Notes: generated from the sequence alone by a model not told the origin. Counted from the first letter of the stretch, positions 21,415-31,812 are shown. The stretch is 64,000 bases of DNA from Strongylocentrotus purpuratus (GCF_000002235.5 NW_022145599.1:3975677-4039676); one strand, 5' to 3'. Translations and numbers: made by a program.

Positions 21415-22765
21415 GCTCTCTCTCTATCTGTCGTTCTCTGTCTCTCTGTCTCTCTCTGTCTGTCTCTCTGTCTCTCTCTCTTCTCTTCTCTTCTCTTTTC
21501 TTTTCTTCTCTCCCTATACTTCTCTCCCTTCCTCCCTTTCAAGCACACACACAATATAAGTGTCAGTCTCGGTGGTATGACTCAAGTTTCAGTGTATTTC
21601 TATTTCTAACGTTTATATGAATCAATACAAACCAAAAGTGTAAAGAAAAAATAAACGATTACGAAAGAACTTCGAGCAAACATTTCAATGACGTCACATC
21701 ACCATGACCGATTTTGGCCAGGATATTGATTTGCATTTAACTCTAAACGCATAAGTAGGAATCACCTGGTAAAACGAAATTTCAGCGCTAAAATGGAAGC
21801 TCTTGAATGTCAGTGGTAGCAAAGTCATTACATAATATACACTAGTTCGATTTATGCAATGAATGCTTGCTGAAAATACAAGCGCTATTAACGACATTCA
21901 ATTCCTATATTTCATTCATCAATAAAATTGCTTCATTTCATGTTCTGCATTTAAAATCTTGCCGGTTTGATTTTAGATTTTAAAGTAGGCCTATAAAATA
22001 ATTTTGATTTATTGTGCAGACTGCATGGACATGTACGAGAACTGTGCTGGTTGGGCTAAAGCGGGCGATTGTGAAGCCAACCCTTCCTGGATGTTGTCCA
22101 ACTGTCCCGTCAGTTGCGATCGGTGTGAAACCATCACTTCTAAGGGTGAGCAAAAACAAAAAAATGGTTACTTATGACTGAACCGTGAATAGATGATTAT
22201 TGTTGCTTGCGATATTTTTTTGTAAGGAATCAAATGATGGGCCGGTCTCAGTGTTAGTTAAGGATACTGTTTTGGTAGCAATTATTACAAGCTTATGTTA
22301 ATTTAGAAGGGTTTAATTTCATTCATCTGTTGCTGGTCAGGATTTAATTTTCATGATGATAACTAAATTACGACTATATTTCTCGATGATGACTAAATTA
22401 CGACTAGATTTCACAACGATGACTGTAGTTTGACAATAAGTAATTCATAATGATGGGTAACTTTAATGATGATGATGAATAAATGTCTCGATGATGACTA
22501 GATTTCACGATGTTCATCCAGAAGTAATTATGTGGAGTAAAATCAAATAATGCAGACTTTCAAATCAATGATTTCGTCCCTGAAACCAGTCTCTTTTGAA
22601 CAAACATTAATTTTATTGATATTATTTGCTCTAAAACTGAGATACCTTAAAAATGAGCGATGTACTATTTATCTATCACCTCTGTTTTATCATATTTACG
22701 TATTGGTTACAGGTACAACGCAGGTGGACGAAAGATTATCAACGAAACCACATTTCGGGCCTTAA
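18651..22765 (+). CDS. Small ShK-domain protein, complete (join 18651-18692, 20748-20823, 22020-22145, 22713-22765)
   Basis: Four exons with agreeing phases (0, 1, 1) and canonical splice sites encode 98 residues. Residues 1-14 are basic (MERKRTVKANERTK). About 29-38 is a hydrophobic stretch (RIILLSACIVLSVSL) serving as signal anchor or signal peptide. Residues 41-75 form one ShK domain with all six Cys (41, 48, 57, 68, 72, 75; spacing 6-8-10-3-2). The tail is TTQVDERLST...GP. ShK domains in animals occur in secreted and membrane proteins, often metalloproteases, and here the domain stands alone. The last exon is homologous to that of the EGF/repeat gene. The protein is probably exported or a type II surface protein. 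A toxin role is not implied. Confidence 0.78.
18770..19233. mobile_element. 464-bp hAT-like MITE carrying two satellite units
   Basis: Degenerate inverted ends (GTGTAGCTAGG at the left, CTGGCTACGCAC at the right) lie inside a perfect 8-bp duplication, CAGCAGTT (18762-18769 and 19234-19241). Inside are two units of the GAAAGAAGACGATTCGTT repeat that forms the large array at 24930-26310, here in the opposite orientation, plus a (CT)n run. It sits in intron 1 of the ShK gene. Confidence 0.88.
19668..20450. mobile_element. piggyBac-like MITE copy interrupted by a tRNA-like inverted repeat
   Basis: 19668-19785 and 20070-20450 match the MITE at 7657-8180 in order. The match is interrupted by about 280 bases holding a tRNA-like segment (A box TGGCCTGGTGGTAGAG, B box GGTTCAAATCC at 20050) and its inverted partner at 19905-19960. 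The right inverted end is missing. Confidence 0.78.
20748..20823 (+). CDS. Exon 2 of the ShK protein: hydrophobic anchor
   Basis: Acceptor TTTTCCAG, donor CAG/GTAAGA, 76 bases, phase 0 to 1. The acceptor is a CAGCAG tandem site, so use of the second AG (exon from 20751) would drop one Gln. It encodes QIQQPAQYVR and the hydrophobic stretch. Confidence 0.68.
20881..20918. repeat. (CAT)n microsatellite
   Basis: About 13 CAT triplets in intron 2 of the ShK gene. Confidence 0.95.
21176..21333 (+). CDS. Possible cassette exon in the ShK gene
   Basis: Acceptor TTGACTTCGCAG and a weak donor AG/GTTAGC enclose a Thr/Ser-rich open frame, read from phase 1 as DEHEQGPTAKHMPVD and on. It would leave in phase 2, which does not fit the ShK exon at 22020, so it cannot simply be included. 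It may be an alternative end or chance. Confidence 0.2.
21343..21500. repeat. (CT)n microsatellite
   Basis: Long CT run with occasional TG and TTCT units, in the intron before the ShK exon. The open frames in it are artefacts. Confidence 0.95.
22020..22145 (+). CDS. Exon 3 of the ShK protein: ShK domain
   Basis: Acceptor TTTATTGTGCAG, donor G/GTGAGC, 126 bases, phase 1 to 1. It encodes the whole domain, CMDMYENC...GWAKAGDC and on to CPVSCDRC, followed by ETITSK. Phase symmetry makes it exchangeable with the EGF exon of the related gene. Confidence 0.85.
22713..22765 (+). CDS. Exon 4 of the ShK protein: tail and stop
   Basis: Acceptor TATTGGTTACAG. The exon and about 100 bases of the intron before it are duplicated at 11830-12035. 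Here a 4-base insertion (AATT) after GGGCCTT creates TAA, so the protein ends 17 codons into the exon and the homologous downstream sequence is out of frame. Confidence 0.72.
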
Positions 22766-23239
22766 TTGGAACACTCCAACACAGAAGGGGATATCGCGAC
22801 AGGTCTCCACCTCTTCGAGTGCGAAAGACGGGCTGTATTTTACCGTTTTAAAATTGATAATAATCGTTACTTTGAATTTTTCCAAACGGGAAATGTCGAT
22901 AACCTTGTTCGATATAACCTTCCCTTTTGCAATGATACAAATTAAATCAATATTTAATATCAATGGATGCATACTTTGATACATTTTGTGGGTGTACTTA
23001 GGTTGTTTCTGTTGTACTTTAAATTGAATTGTAATATAATTGTCTTTGTTTAATTATTCATTTGTGTATAGTGACTTTCGATAACATATTTCTATATATT
23101 TGTATCAAATTCTGGACCCCTTGGTGGAACAGCGCCACCATGGTGGTGGATGCTGAGTAGGGCCATCCATCCATTTATCTCTTATAAAAAAGTATGTGTA
23201 AATATTGTGTAATGTTTCGATTATTGTACTTCTTTTTAT
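22766..23239. other. 3' flank of the ShK gene with LINE-tail-like sequence
   Basis: First about 70 bases are homologous to the repeat exon of the EGF gene but non-coding here. 22985-23275 resembles a LINE 3' UTR ending in ATTCAAATCAAATCA. No gene seen. Confidence 0.5.
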
Positions 23240-23813
23240 ACGGAACTAAATTCAAATCAAATCATTCGAATTATTCTCGATAAATCAACTGAAAGGCAAT
23301 TTCAAGAAGTTTTTTTATATCCACAAAAATTACTTTGGGATCACGTATTTCGTTATTGTCAACACAATCGCGCATTTCAAAAGAATGACGCACAAAGCAT
23401 TGACATTGCTTTTAATAGTTTTATTTCAAGAAAGTTGAGGGTGTAAATGGAAATTTAAACATAAAATTTGAATCGTATGAAAAGGAATAAATGACCTGAA
23501 GATTTAATCATATAATCTCATTTATGTACATTTTGGTGTATGATGAATATTAAATGACGATGGAGAATCTTTTGTCGAAAACTAAAATCAATGGGTCGTA
23601 TTTAATTATTTAGATAAACTTTACAAATTCTGTTTGAGACGTATGACAAGTCATTGGCCGTCCACAAGAACCAGAGCCTTGTATTGCCAATGGCAGTAAC
23701 GGCCCTCTTGCGTCCAGCTGACGAAGTTATGTTAGAGATATCATCGTGTTCAATTTTGTTGAATCCTTTGAGGAAGCACATGAGTATCCGAAACGGTGGG
23801 GGGGGGCACGTTC
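23240..23813. repeat. Duplicated block, copy B, 5' part
   Basis: Matches 15240-15840 in order (CTCGATAAATCAACT, ATTGCCAATGGCAG, CAGCTGACGAAGT). It is cut by the hAT-like element that begins at 23814 and resumes at 26527. Confidence 0.85.
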
Positions 23814-23940
23814 CAGGGGCGTAAATCCCGGGGGATGGGGGGGGGGGGCTGCATCCCCCCTAGCTTGAAATAGGGGGGGATGGCCTGTACAATCATCCCC
23901 CCCCCCTGATATTGCAAAAAAAAAGAGAGAAAAAAAAGGA

Positions 23941-24002
23941 AGAAGAAGAAGAAGAAGAAGAAGAAGAAGAAGAAGAAGAAGAAGAAGAAGAAGAAGAAGA
24001 AG
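23941..24002. repeat. (GAA)n microsatellite
   Basis: About 20 GAA triplets inside the hAT-like element. Confidence 0.97.
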
Positions 24003-24540
24003 ACTTTTTGACTTTTGAAAGTAAAACTTTATTTACAATACATATAATAATTAAAACAGACAAAAAAAAATAACAGTGATGCACTTAATATAATAAGTGT
24101 TTGTGAATCATATACCAATAATCAACAACAAGTAGTACGTAATACATGAGAAAGTAACCATTAAACAATTCATAAAAAAACAATAATTTCGACGGTAGAA
24201 ATTGAGAAAAAACATAAATTGTACTAAACACTGATTACAAAAGATTACACATCCATAGAGTGTTTCAAAACGATTAAATTATGGGAATTCATAACTTCCA
24301 ACTATGAGCTTCTTCTCAAGACAAACTTATCACAAACAACAATTAAATCAACCATGTGAGATCAATATCATCTGAAAGAAAGAGTACATTATTGTACGAC
24401 CATATCTTATGAAATAACACCAAATTGTTTTGTAATTTGTGAAATTCATAATCAAGAATGACTCTGTTCTTGATTCTAAGTTTCCAAAAAGTGCGCCAGC
24501 GCGCGAGCGCTTAAAAAGTGCAATCATGTACAGTAGATGC

Positions 24541-24740
24541 CCGGCTCCCCCCACTTAGTATTATTTAGGGTACGCGTACGCTCGTTCCCGCCCTTTAAAA
24601 GCACCCCCCCCCCCACCCTATCTCAGGACTGCCAACATTTCTGAATCCCCCTTTCGCCGGCTTTTCGCTGGCTTTTCCTACCTTGGAGACCCCCCCCCCC
24701 CCCATCCGGAACACTGCTAAATGTACAACAACCCCCCCCC
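24541..24740. mobile_element. Fragment of the 44168-type MITE
   Basis: CCCACTTAGTATTATTTAGG, GGACTGCCAACATTTC and CTTTTCCTACCTTGGAGACC match the left half of the element at 44168-44548. Confidence 0.8.
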
Positions 24741-24929
24741 CCCCCCCCCCCCATTTCAGGTGAGCTCTAGTCGATCGAGGGGGACTGGGGGCTAATGCTT
24801 TTACTTTTCAAAATGAAATAATCCTGAATGAGCTTTCAAAGCTAGCAGGAATTTCAGGAATTTGATCCCGGGATTTGATCAATTTTTCTATGATATTCAA
24901 GATATTTTATAACCTCCGTTTTACATTTC

Positions 24930-26310
24930 TCAGGAGTCCAAAGAGAGAGAGAAAAAAAACCCTCCCCCTTTTTAAAGAAATTAAGAGTCGAGAATGGTAC
25001 AACGAATCGTCTTCTTTCTCTAATGATTTAATGAAACGTAATAGCTTCCGCGCTTCGCGCGGGAAGGAGGGGGGGGGGAGAAGGAAAAAAATGAATTCAG
25101 ATGAGGATTAAAAGTCGAGAACGGTACAACGAATCGTCTTCTTTCTCTAAAGATTTAATGAAACGTAATAGCTTCCGCGCTTCGCGCGGGAAGGAGGGGG
25201 GGGGGGGAGAAGGAAAAAACTGAATTCAGATGAGGATTAAAAGTCGAGAACGGTACAACGAATCGTCTTCTTTCTCTAATGATTTAATGAAACGTAAAAG
25301 CTTCCGCGCTTCGCGCAGGATGGGAGAAGGGAAAAACTGAATTTAGATGAGGATTAAAAGTCGAGAAAGGTACAACGAATCGTCTTCTTTCTCTAATGAT
25401 TTAATGAAACGTATAAGCTTCCGCGCTTCGCGCGGGAGGGGGGGGAAACTGAATTCAGATGAGTATTAAAAGTCGAGAACGGTACAACGAATCATCTTCT
25501 TTCTCTAATGATTTAATGAAACGTAAAAGCTTCCGCGTTTCACGTGGGAGGGGGGAGGGAAAAACTGAATTCAGATGAGGATTTAAAGTCAAGAACGGTA
25601 CAACGAATCGTCTTCTTTCTCCAATAATTTTATGAAACGTAAAAGCTTCCGCGCTTCGCGCAGGAGGGGGGGAAGGAAAAAACTAAATTCAGATGAGGAT
25701 TAAAAGTAGAGAACGGTACAACGAATCTTCTTCTTTCCCCAATGATTTAATGAAACGTAAAAGCTTCCGCGCTTCGCGCGGGAGGGAAGGGGGGAACTGA
25801 ATTCAGACGAGGATTAAGAGTCGAGAACGGTACAACGAATCGTCTTCTTTCTCTAATGATTTCATGAAACGTAAAAGCTAAGGCGCTTCGCGCGGGAGGG
25901 GAGGCGGAAACTGAATTCAGACGAGGATTAAGAGTCGAGAACGGAACAACGAATCGTCTTCTTTCTCTAATGATTTAATGAAACTTAAAAGCTTCCACGC
26001 TTCGCGCGGGAGGGGGGGGGGACTGAATTCAGACGAGGATTAAAAGTCGAGAACGGTACAACGAATCGTCTTCTTTCTCCAATGATTTTATGAAACGTAA
26101 AAGCTTCCGCGCTTCGCGCAGGAGGGGGGAAGGGAAAAACTGAATTCAGATGAGGATTAAAAGTCGAGAACGGTACAACGAATCGTCTTCTTTCCCTAAT
26201 GATTTAATGAAACATAAAAGCTTCCGCGCTTCGCGCGGGAGGGAAGGGGGGAACTGAATTCAGACGAGGATTATTTTCGAGAACGGTACAACGAATCGTC
26301 TTCTTTCTCT
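24930..26310. repeat. Satellite of about 117 bp, twelve units
   Basis: Each unit holds GAATTCAGATGAGGATTAAA, then AACGAATCGTCTTCTTTCTC and the short palindrome GCTTCCGCGCTTCGCGCGGG followed by a G-tract. Units vary in the length of the G-tract. The same unit appears inverted at 18900-19090 and 48300-48760. Confidence 0.93.
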
Positions 26311-26324
26311 AATATTGTTTGTTG

Positions 26325-26440
26325 TTTGTTCGTTTGTGTGTGTGCGTGTGTGTGTGTGCGTTTGTGTGGTGTGTGTGTGTATGTGTATGTGTTGTGTGTT
26401 TGTGCGTGCGCAATCGCGCGCGCTTGCGTAAATTAGTGTG
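26325..26440. repeat. (TG)n-rich run
   Basis: Irregular TG/TGCG dinucleotides near the right end of the hAT-like element. Confidence 0.9.
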
Positions 26441-26534
26441 GGCGTGTGCTCGTGCTAGTATGTGATAGCTATCGCCGATCATCCCCCCCCCCCCCCCCCA
26501 CTCCTCGGTACGGATTTACGCCCCTGGCACGTTC

Positions 26535-27811
26535 CCAGCAGATTTTCAGTGGGTATGCATGGCATAGTGACAAGGAGTTAAATAGAATTTTAGTAAAGTA
26601 CAGCGTTTTTTTAAAAGTCAGAATCTTTTGAACTTGATTGATTGAAACACAAATTATGAACCTTGTGATTTCCCTTTTAATACTTTTGGAACATATTACC
26701 TTTGATATCAGGGGCGCCTTGCTTACAAAGTACAATATACTTGAACAATAATTCAAAAAATACTTTAAATTAAACAAAAACTAAACACGGACGATCGAAC
26801 AGACAACAAATAGATGTCATGGTTAGATTAACAACTTCACAGTACGATCACGTTCATCGGACTTTAATATTTAATTCAATTCGATTCAATTCAATTCAAT
26901 TTATTTCTCCACAAATGCCAAACATAGGAAAATATATACAATAAAATACATACATACAATACAATAATAGAACATGTATAGTATATATAAAGCGACTACA
27001 TATTGAAGAATGTATGTTTAAAAAAGAAAATCAGCAAATATAGAAGGGGTAGTCAAAAATCAAAAATGATTTGTCGAGGACTACCCCCAATGATAAAAGA
27101 AAAGTATACAATTCAAAGTAAATATAAGGTCTAATGTTAATGATGAGGTGGTACCGATAACGAGAAAAAAGAGGGAGAAAATATACAACAAAAGATGACG
27201 TTAATCACAAATCTTCAGAGATCTATCTGTATGTAACATAAATATATGATGTTAGTTTATGGTTTCCTTTATACTTGGTATAAAATAAATCATATTGCCT
27301 TTAATCAAACAGCCTAGAAATTATATAATACGATCTTAAATAATAGTAGTCGGAAATTATATGTCTGTTTGTTTTCTTTTCATTTTGTGTTAATGCAACA
27401 TAAATATAGGAGGACATAATAAATTGATCCCAAAAATTTGTTTGGCCATACATCATTCCGTCATATTCAAAGTAAAAGTACTGGCCCAACAAAAGTGATT
27501 TCACTCTTCTTTATTTGATTATCACTTTCTAACAAATCCTTGATAAAGATGTCAAGTACAATTAATTCTAAATTTCCTGACAGGTGCAAAGAAAATGTTT
27601 TTAAAAAATGTCGCTAATACGGTCTCCTTAATACATCTTTTCGACAGAAATAATTAAATAAAAAAAAGAAGAGACTGGTCAATGTGTAACCTGAACCCTC
27701 CCCTAGCAACACCCTGCTCGTAACCATGGTTACAAAGAGACCCTTCGTCTTTTGGTGATGATATATATGACATCATTCCAATATGAAGAGGGGGGGGGGG
27801 GGCTTTGCATC
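26535..27811. repeat. Duplicated block, copy B, 3' part
   Basis: Matches 15847-16840 (for example CAGATTTTCAGTGG, CCCTCCCCTAGCAACACC) except for a LINE 3' end at 26868-27194 that copy A lacks. It runs into the last exon of the dehydrogenase gene, so it includes its 3' UTR. Confidence 0.85.
26868..27194 (-). mobile_element. Truncated LINE 3' end with TTGAA tail
   Basis: Begins with the complement of a (TTGAA)n-type tail (TCAATTCGATTCAATTCAAT) and is absent from the corresponding site near 16230-16245 in copy A. It is therefore a clean insertion on the - strand, without coding capacity. Confidence 0.7.
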
Positions 27812-28145
27812 TCATGGAGTACATGCATCAGCAAAGTATTCTACCATTGCATCATTTGAAGGGTCAACAAACTTTTTGGCTGCGTACTGGGCGCGAAATT
27901 GACTTGTCGGATATTGAAAATGAGGCCTGTCGTCTGTTATTGCTCTGTGGATGACGTCTGCTATATCTCCCGGTTCCTGAGGGTTATCAAAACCTTTACG
28001 AAGAACCGAAGAGCATTTTTCGACCGACCTTCGAACCGGGTCACTCGGGTCAAGTTGAAGGGCAAAGTCGAAAGTCGGGAGGTCATTGACCGCCAAGTTC
28101 TCGCCAAATTTGGAATGGACCGGCCCAGGTTGAATAGTAGACACC
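27812..28145 (-). CDS. SDR exon 4
   Basis: Acceptor AAATGTTCAG, 334 bases, stop TGA at 27814-27812. It encodes residues 181-290, from VSTIQPGPVHSKF to DACTP, the substrate-loop and C-terminal part. Confidence 0.93.
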
Positions 28146-31100
28146 CTGAACATTTGAGAGAAAGAAAAAGGATGAATGTCAAAGAGAAAAGTTGAATTAA
28201 AAGAAATTTTACCCACACCTATATGAGTACTGACCCTCAATGTGAATTATGAATAGCGACCCTCGTCTCACATTATGAAAAGCGGTACTTACGAATAACA
28301 GTTCTTATACCTTTATGAATAGTATACAAATATTCACAGCCTTGAGAGGTTCTGGTTAAAACTATGCGCAAGAGGTGACTCCAATAGTACTATTTGCTGA
28401 GGGGCGCAGCCCCGAAGCAAATGGTACTTTTGGAGTCACCGAGGCCCATAGTTTAACCAGTACCTCGAATAGAAGGCATGGTATATTTGTTTTATATCCT
28501 GCATCAAAAATTTATTTAAAAAAAAAAAAAAACAAAAACATTTTTGGGAAAATCTCATCTCATCTAAAAAGATTTAAAATATTTTGTTTTCATTAAATTA
28601 AGATTTGAAGAAAAAAAAATTGATTCAATTCAAAAAAAAAATTCACATTTTTTTTTTCAACTCCCAAATAGTAAACCAAAATAGTACTCTCATATAGTAC
28701 TTTCTAAAAATAGCTCAAATATTTTTGGTCATGTGACGAGCTCTCAACCAATCAAAAGCCAACAAATTTTTGATGCAGGATATAATAACCCCTATTTCCG
28801 TGTTATGAACAGCGGTCCTTCACGTATAGGAAGTTCCGCGTTACGAATAGCAGTCCCTTAATTATGAATAGCGGTCCTCATAACTAACGAGGTAATTACA
28901 CCCAATACAGTGCATGCTCACTCCGTCAAGGGGAGAATTCCAACCAGGCTCCGTATGATGTTACAGCGTTTCACAATGTTTCTGGCAACAAACCTATTTA
29001 TACACCTCGGTAAAAATATAAAACATGTATGAAATGCCTTGTTTGTTTAACAAAATCACGAAGACCTGATGACTTTCCTTTCTTATTGATCCATAATTCA
29101 TGCCTTAAACGCTTAACATCAAGAAAAATGCTACTACCCTTCAATAAAAGGGACCAAAGGAGATGAGGAAAGTGTGTAGAGAGGGATATACAAGGGAGGA
29201 GAATTTGGAGGTGGTGTGGGGGTAAGATCAATAGAAGGATAAAGAGGAAAAGCAGGAAGACGAAGAAAGCCTCTAGAAGTCCAAAGCTACATGCTCATGT
29301 ATATAGAGCATACTATAATTGATGAAGTTTTTTTTTGTTTTTTTTTTGGTATAGTTACACGATAGGACAAGGAGGAGTAGCTAGGGGATGTACGAATGAT
29401 GAAGTGGTAAGGTTAAAAATGGCCAACATCATCGGGCGCTGCGAGATCGCCACGTAAAAGACATTATTCAATCATAACAACCATGAGAAGGAGGGGGAGG
29501 AGCTGGAGTACATAGGGGAAGGGAATGTGAAGTAGGTCTTCCCTGAATTAGGTCTTAGAGTAGCCGCTGGACTCTCGAAGAAACTCTGAAGGTTATAAAT
29601 ACGATTTAAAAAAGAAGAGGAGGAGTAGGGAGAGGAGAAGAAGGAGAAGAATCGAGCTGAAATAGGGGAAGGTACTAGGGAGAATAAATCTTACCAGATA
29701 TTGTAAGGTCGAAGGGTGGCCGCTAGACTCTCGGAAAAACCCTCCAGTGCATATTTAGAGGCGCAGTAGATCTCCATGTAAGGGATACCTGTCACAAAAT
29801 TTGAGAGTATCAACTGAATTCCAAATTTTCTGCACCGAAGATTCATTGTTTATTCATGCATGGTTACTTATGATTTTGTTACAATATCTTGTTGCGTTCT
29901 CTCTCTGTTTCTCTCTCTCTCTCTCTCTCTGTTTCTCTCTCTCGCTCTTCCCCTCTCTCTCTCCTTTTGTCTGCCTCTCACCGCTCCTCTCTCTCCCTCT
30001 ATATATCCTGGGGTTGTTTCACAAAGATCCTAAGTTGAACTTATCTGTATGTTGGACTTTACAATTATGGAAAGCCGTTAGCATCTATGGAAATATTTTG
30101 TAAAAGTTATTTTAAAAGGCATAACATTTTGATTTAAATCGTTCAATATTCTCTATTATCAAAGAGATTTCATGTTCTTAAGGTGATGTGGAATTTATAA
30201 AAGTCTGAAATCCTTGAATTTTCGTTTGAATATATTTTATTTTAAGGCTACAATGGCTCTCCATAATTTTTAGACTTAAGTTCGATTTAGGATCTTTGTT
30301 AAACACCCCCAGAAGTCCTAGTTTTAGATCTTGTTTTCAATTATGAAGGCATCTTTCCGCTCACCAAATATACCGGTGGTACTGCTGATGTTAATGATAC
30401 GCCCTGACCTCTGCTTCTTCATAATAGGAATCACTTCCTGGGTCATCCTAACGGCCCCAAAGAAGTTAGTTTCCATGACTCTTCTGATCTGCTCAAAGGT
30501 GGTGTCTTCAAGGAGACCATAGCTGCCAATACCCGAGTTGTTGACTGATGTTGGTCGATACGTTTCAAGGGGGAGAAATAATATCACACGGAACCCACAT
30601 ATCAAAGAGAGACAGAGAGAAATGAGAAAGGGATAGGGCAAATTAAAAAAATAAGAGAAAGAGATCATTGAAGCAAAATGATGATCAGAAGGTAATGTCA
30701 AGAAAAAAAGGGATACAGAAAAGAAACATGAAAGAAAAATTTGCCTCAAGTTACAAAAGATTGAATATGCATCTATATAATTTTACCGTACTCCGGTGAT
30801 GTCGATTCTTTACTTTTATGATAATCATGATTATAAGGTTATCCTGATTTTATATCATGCTGAATAGTGAGAACACCCCCAACACGGAAAAGAAGGAGTG
30901 TTGATAAAAGAAATAAGGACGGTCTCGAGCTAACTGGTCACCTTTCTGTCATCTTCCACTAGGTTCGTAGCATCTGTAGCAAGATATAACGCTGATAATA
31001 TCACCCGCAGAGGCAAACATTTTGTGAGCGAGCAGAGCGAATGAAAACAAGATTATCATGGTAAACGTTTTATTATCGTCATCAAATACACTAGGTATTA

Positions 31101-31562
31101 TTAAGGTATTTAAATGACATATTCGAGAATCTCTGTGGTATGAGGTGAGAATTGCCCGATTATTTGTATTTCCAAACAATTGTGCCTTGTATGCCTTTGA
31201 TTATTCACGACTGGCATAATACTGCATTTATTATTTAAGCGGGGCGGGGGGGGGTGCATGCTATACTAACGTATTGAAATTATTGTTTGATATTCACCCA
31301 AAATATCCAAACGACCGTGCTTTTCTATCACAGTGTTCACCGCAGCCGTGATCGTGTCGTGTTTCGTCACATCGAGCTCGAGAACGAACAGGGTACTGTT
31401 GAGCTCCTGTCCTGCGGCCTTCTCCAGCTCGCTCCGCTTGTCTAGGTTGCGCATCGTGGCGTACACCACATACCCTTTCGCAGCTTCCCGGGCAAGCTTC
31501 ACAGCTGTAGCAAGACCAATGCCAGAGGAGCAGCCCGTGATCAGCGTAATCTTTGGCGCCAT
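27812..31562 (-). CDS. Short-chain dehydrogenase, 17beta-HSD1/RDH8 type, complete (join complement 31562-31298, 30544-30365, 29788-29695, 28145-27812)
   Basis: Four exons with consistent phases (1, 1, 2) and GT-AG introns encode 290 residues. It is a classical SDR: Rossmann motif TGCSSGIG (9-16), Arg38 after the second strand as in NADP(H)-using members, NNSG at 90-93 (usually NNAG), Asn115, active-site Ser143 and Tyr156-x3-Lys160 (YCASK). ALEGFSESLA and QPGPVHSKF after it are typical of the estradiol-17beta-dehydrogenase 1/retinol dehydrogenase 8 branch. Expected reaction: NADP(H)-linked reduction of a steroid 17-ketone or retinal. It is shorter than vertebrate members (about 310-330 residues). 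It converges with the ShK gene. Substrate is not predictable from sequence. Confidence 0.95.
28348..28472. repeat. Long imperfect hairpin in SDR intron 3
   Basis: GAGGTTCTGGTTAAAACTATG, GGTGACTCCAATAGTAC and ATTTGCT on the left pair with AGCAAATGGTAC, TTTGGAGTCACC and CATAGTTTAACCAGTACCTC on the right, around the loop GAGGGGCGCAGCCCCG. The next 300 bases hold another pair, TATATCCTGCATCAAAAATTT at 28493 and its complement at 28763. Confidence 0.85.
28473..29490. other. SDR intron 3, remaining sequence
   Basis: Holds poly-A/T runs and several copies of a TATGAATAGCGGTCCT-like word (28800-28890), also found at 28240-28310 and 50090-50170. No exon is seen. Confidence 0.5.
29495..29600 (-). pseudogene. 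Degenerate tandem copy of SDR exon 3
   Basis: On the - strand 29580-29530 reads like SFFESPAATLRP, a decayed match to GFSESLAATLRP of exon 3, with matching intron sequence after it. The donor site is GGGAAG instead of GGTAAG, so it cannot be spliced as the true exon. Confidence 0.7.
29695..29788 (-). CDS. SDR exon 3 with the YxxxK active site
   Basis: 94 bases, acceptor TTGTGACAG, donor CTG/GTAAGA. It encodes IPYMEIYCASKYALEGFSES and on to residue 179, including catalytic Tyr156 and Lys160. Confidence 0.95.
30365..30544 (-). CDS. SDR exon 2
   Basis: 180 bases, acceptor CCAACATCAG, donor G/GTGAGC. It encodes residues 90-148 (NNSGIGSYGLLEDTTFEQ to ISSTTGIF), including Asn115 and Ser143. Confidence 0.94.
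31298..31562 (-). CDS. SDR exon 1 with start codon
   Basis: ATG at 31562, 265 bases, donor G/GTGAAT. It encodes residues 1-88, MAPKITLITGCSSGIG to HGRLDIL. This start places the TGxxxGIG motif 8 residues from the N-terminus, as in the family. Confidence 0.95.
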
Positions 31563-31812
31563 ATCGAACGCCTGATAACTTACTATAGAAAATGATATAT
31601 ATTTTGTTTAAGTGTTACTTTACATCAGTTATATCAGTAAAGAAATAGGTCCTTATGGAGATGATTCCTTCACGTTTTCACATCATATTCCAAAATACGT
31701 TTTGTTCTGTCTAAAGGATGACTGATGACAAAGCAGTAAGTTAATCAATGAACTTTGGTACTATTGAACAAACTTCTGTGTAGACCTAATGCTAAAGAGG
31801 GGATACTACAGT

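Larger units (their letters stand above)
23814..26526. mobile_element. 2.7-kb non-autonomous hAT-like element with perfect ends
   Basis: Perfect 15-bp inverted ends (CAGGGGCGTAAATCC and its complement at 26512-26526) are flanked by an identical 8-bp duplication GCACGTTC (23806-23813 and 26527-26534). The duplicated copy of this locus has the uninterrupted site GCACGTCC at 15839-15846, so insertion followed the block duplication. Contents: G-tracts, (GAA)n at 23941-24002, AT-rich filler, a fragment of another MITE (24541-24740), twelve units of a satellite (24930-26310) and a (TG)n run. No transposase is seen. Confidence 0.95.
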
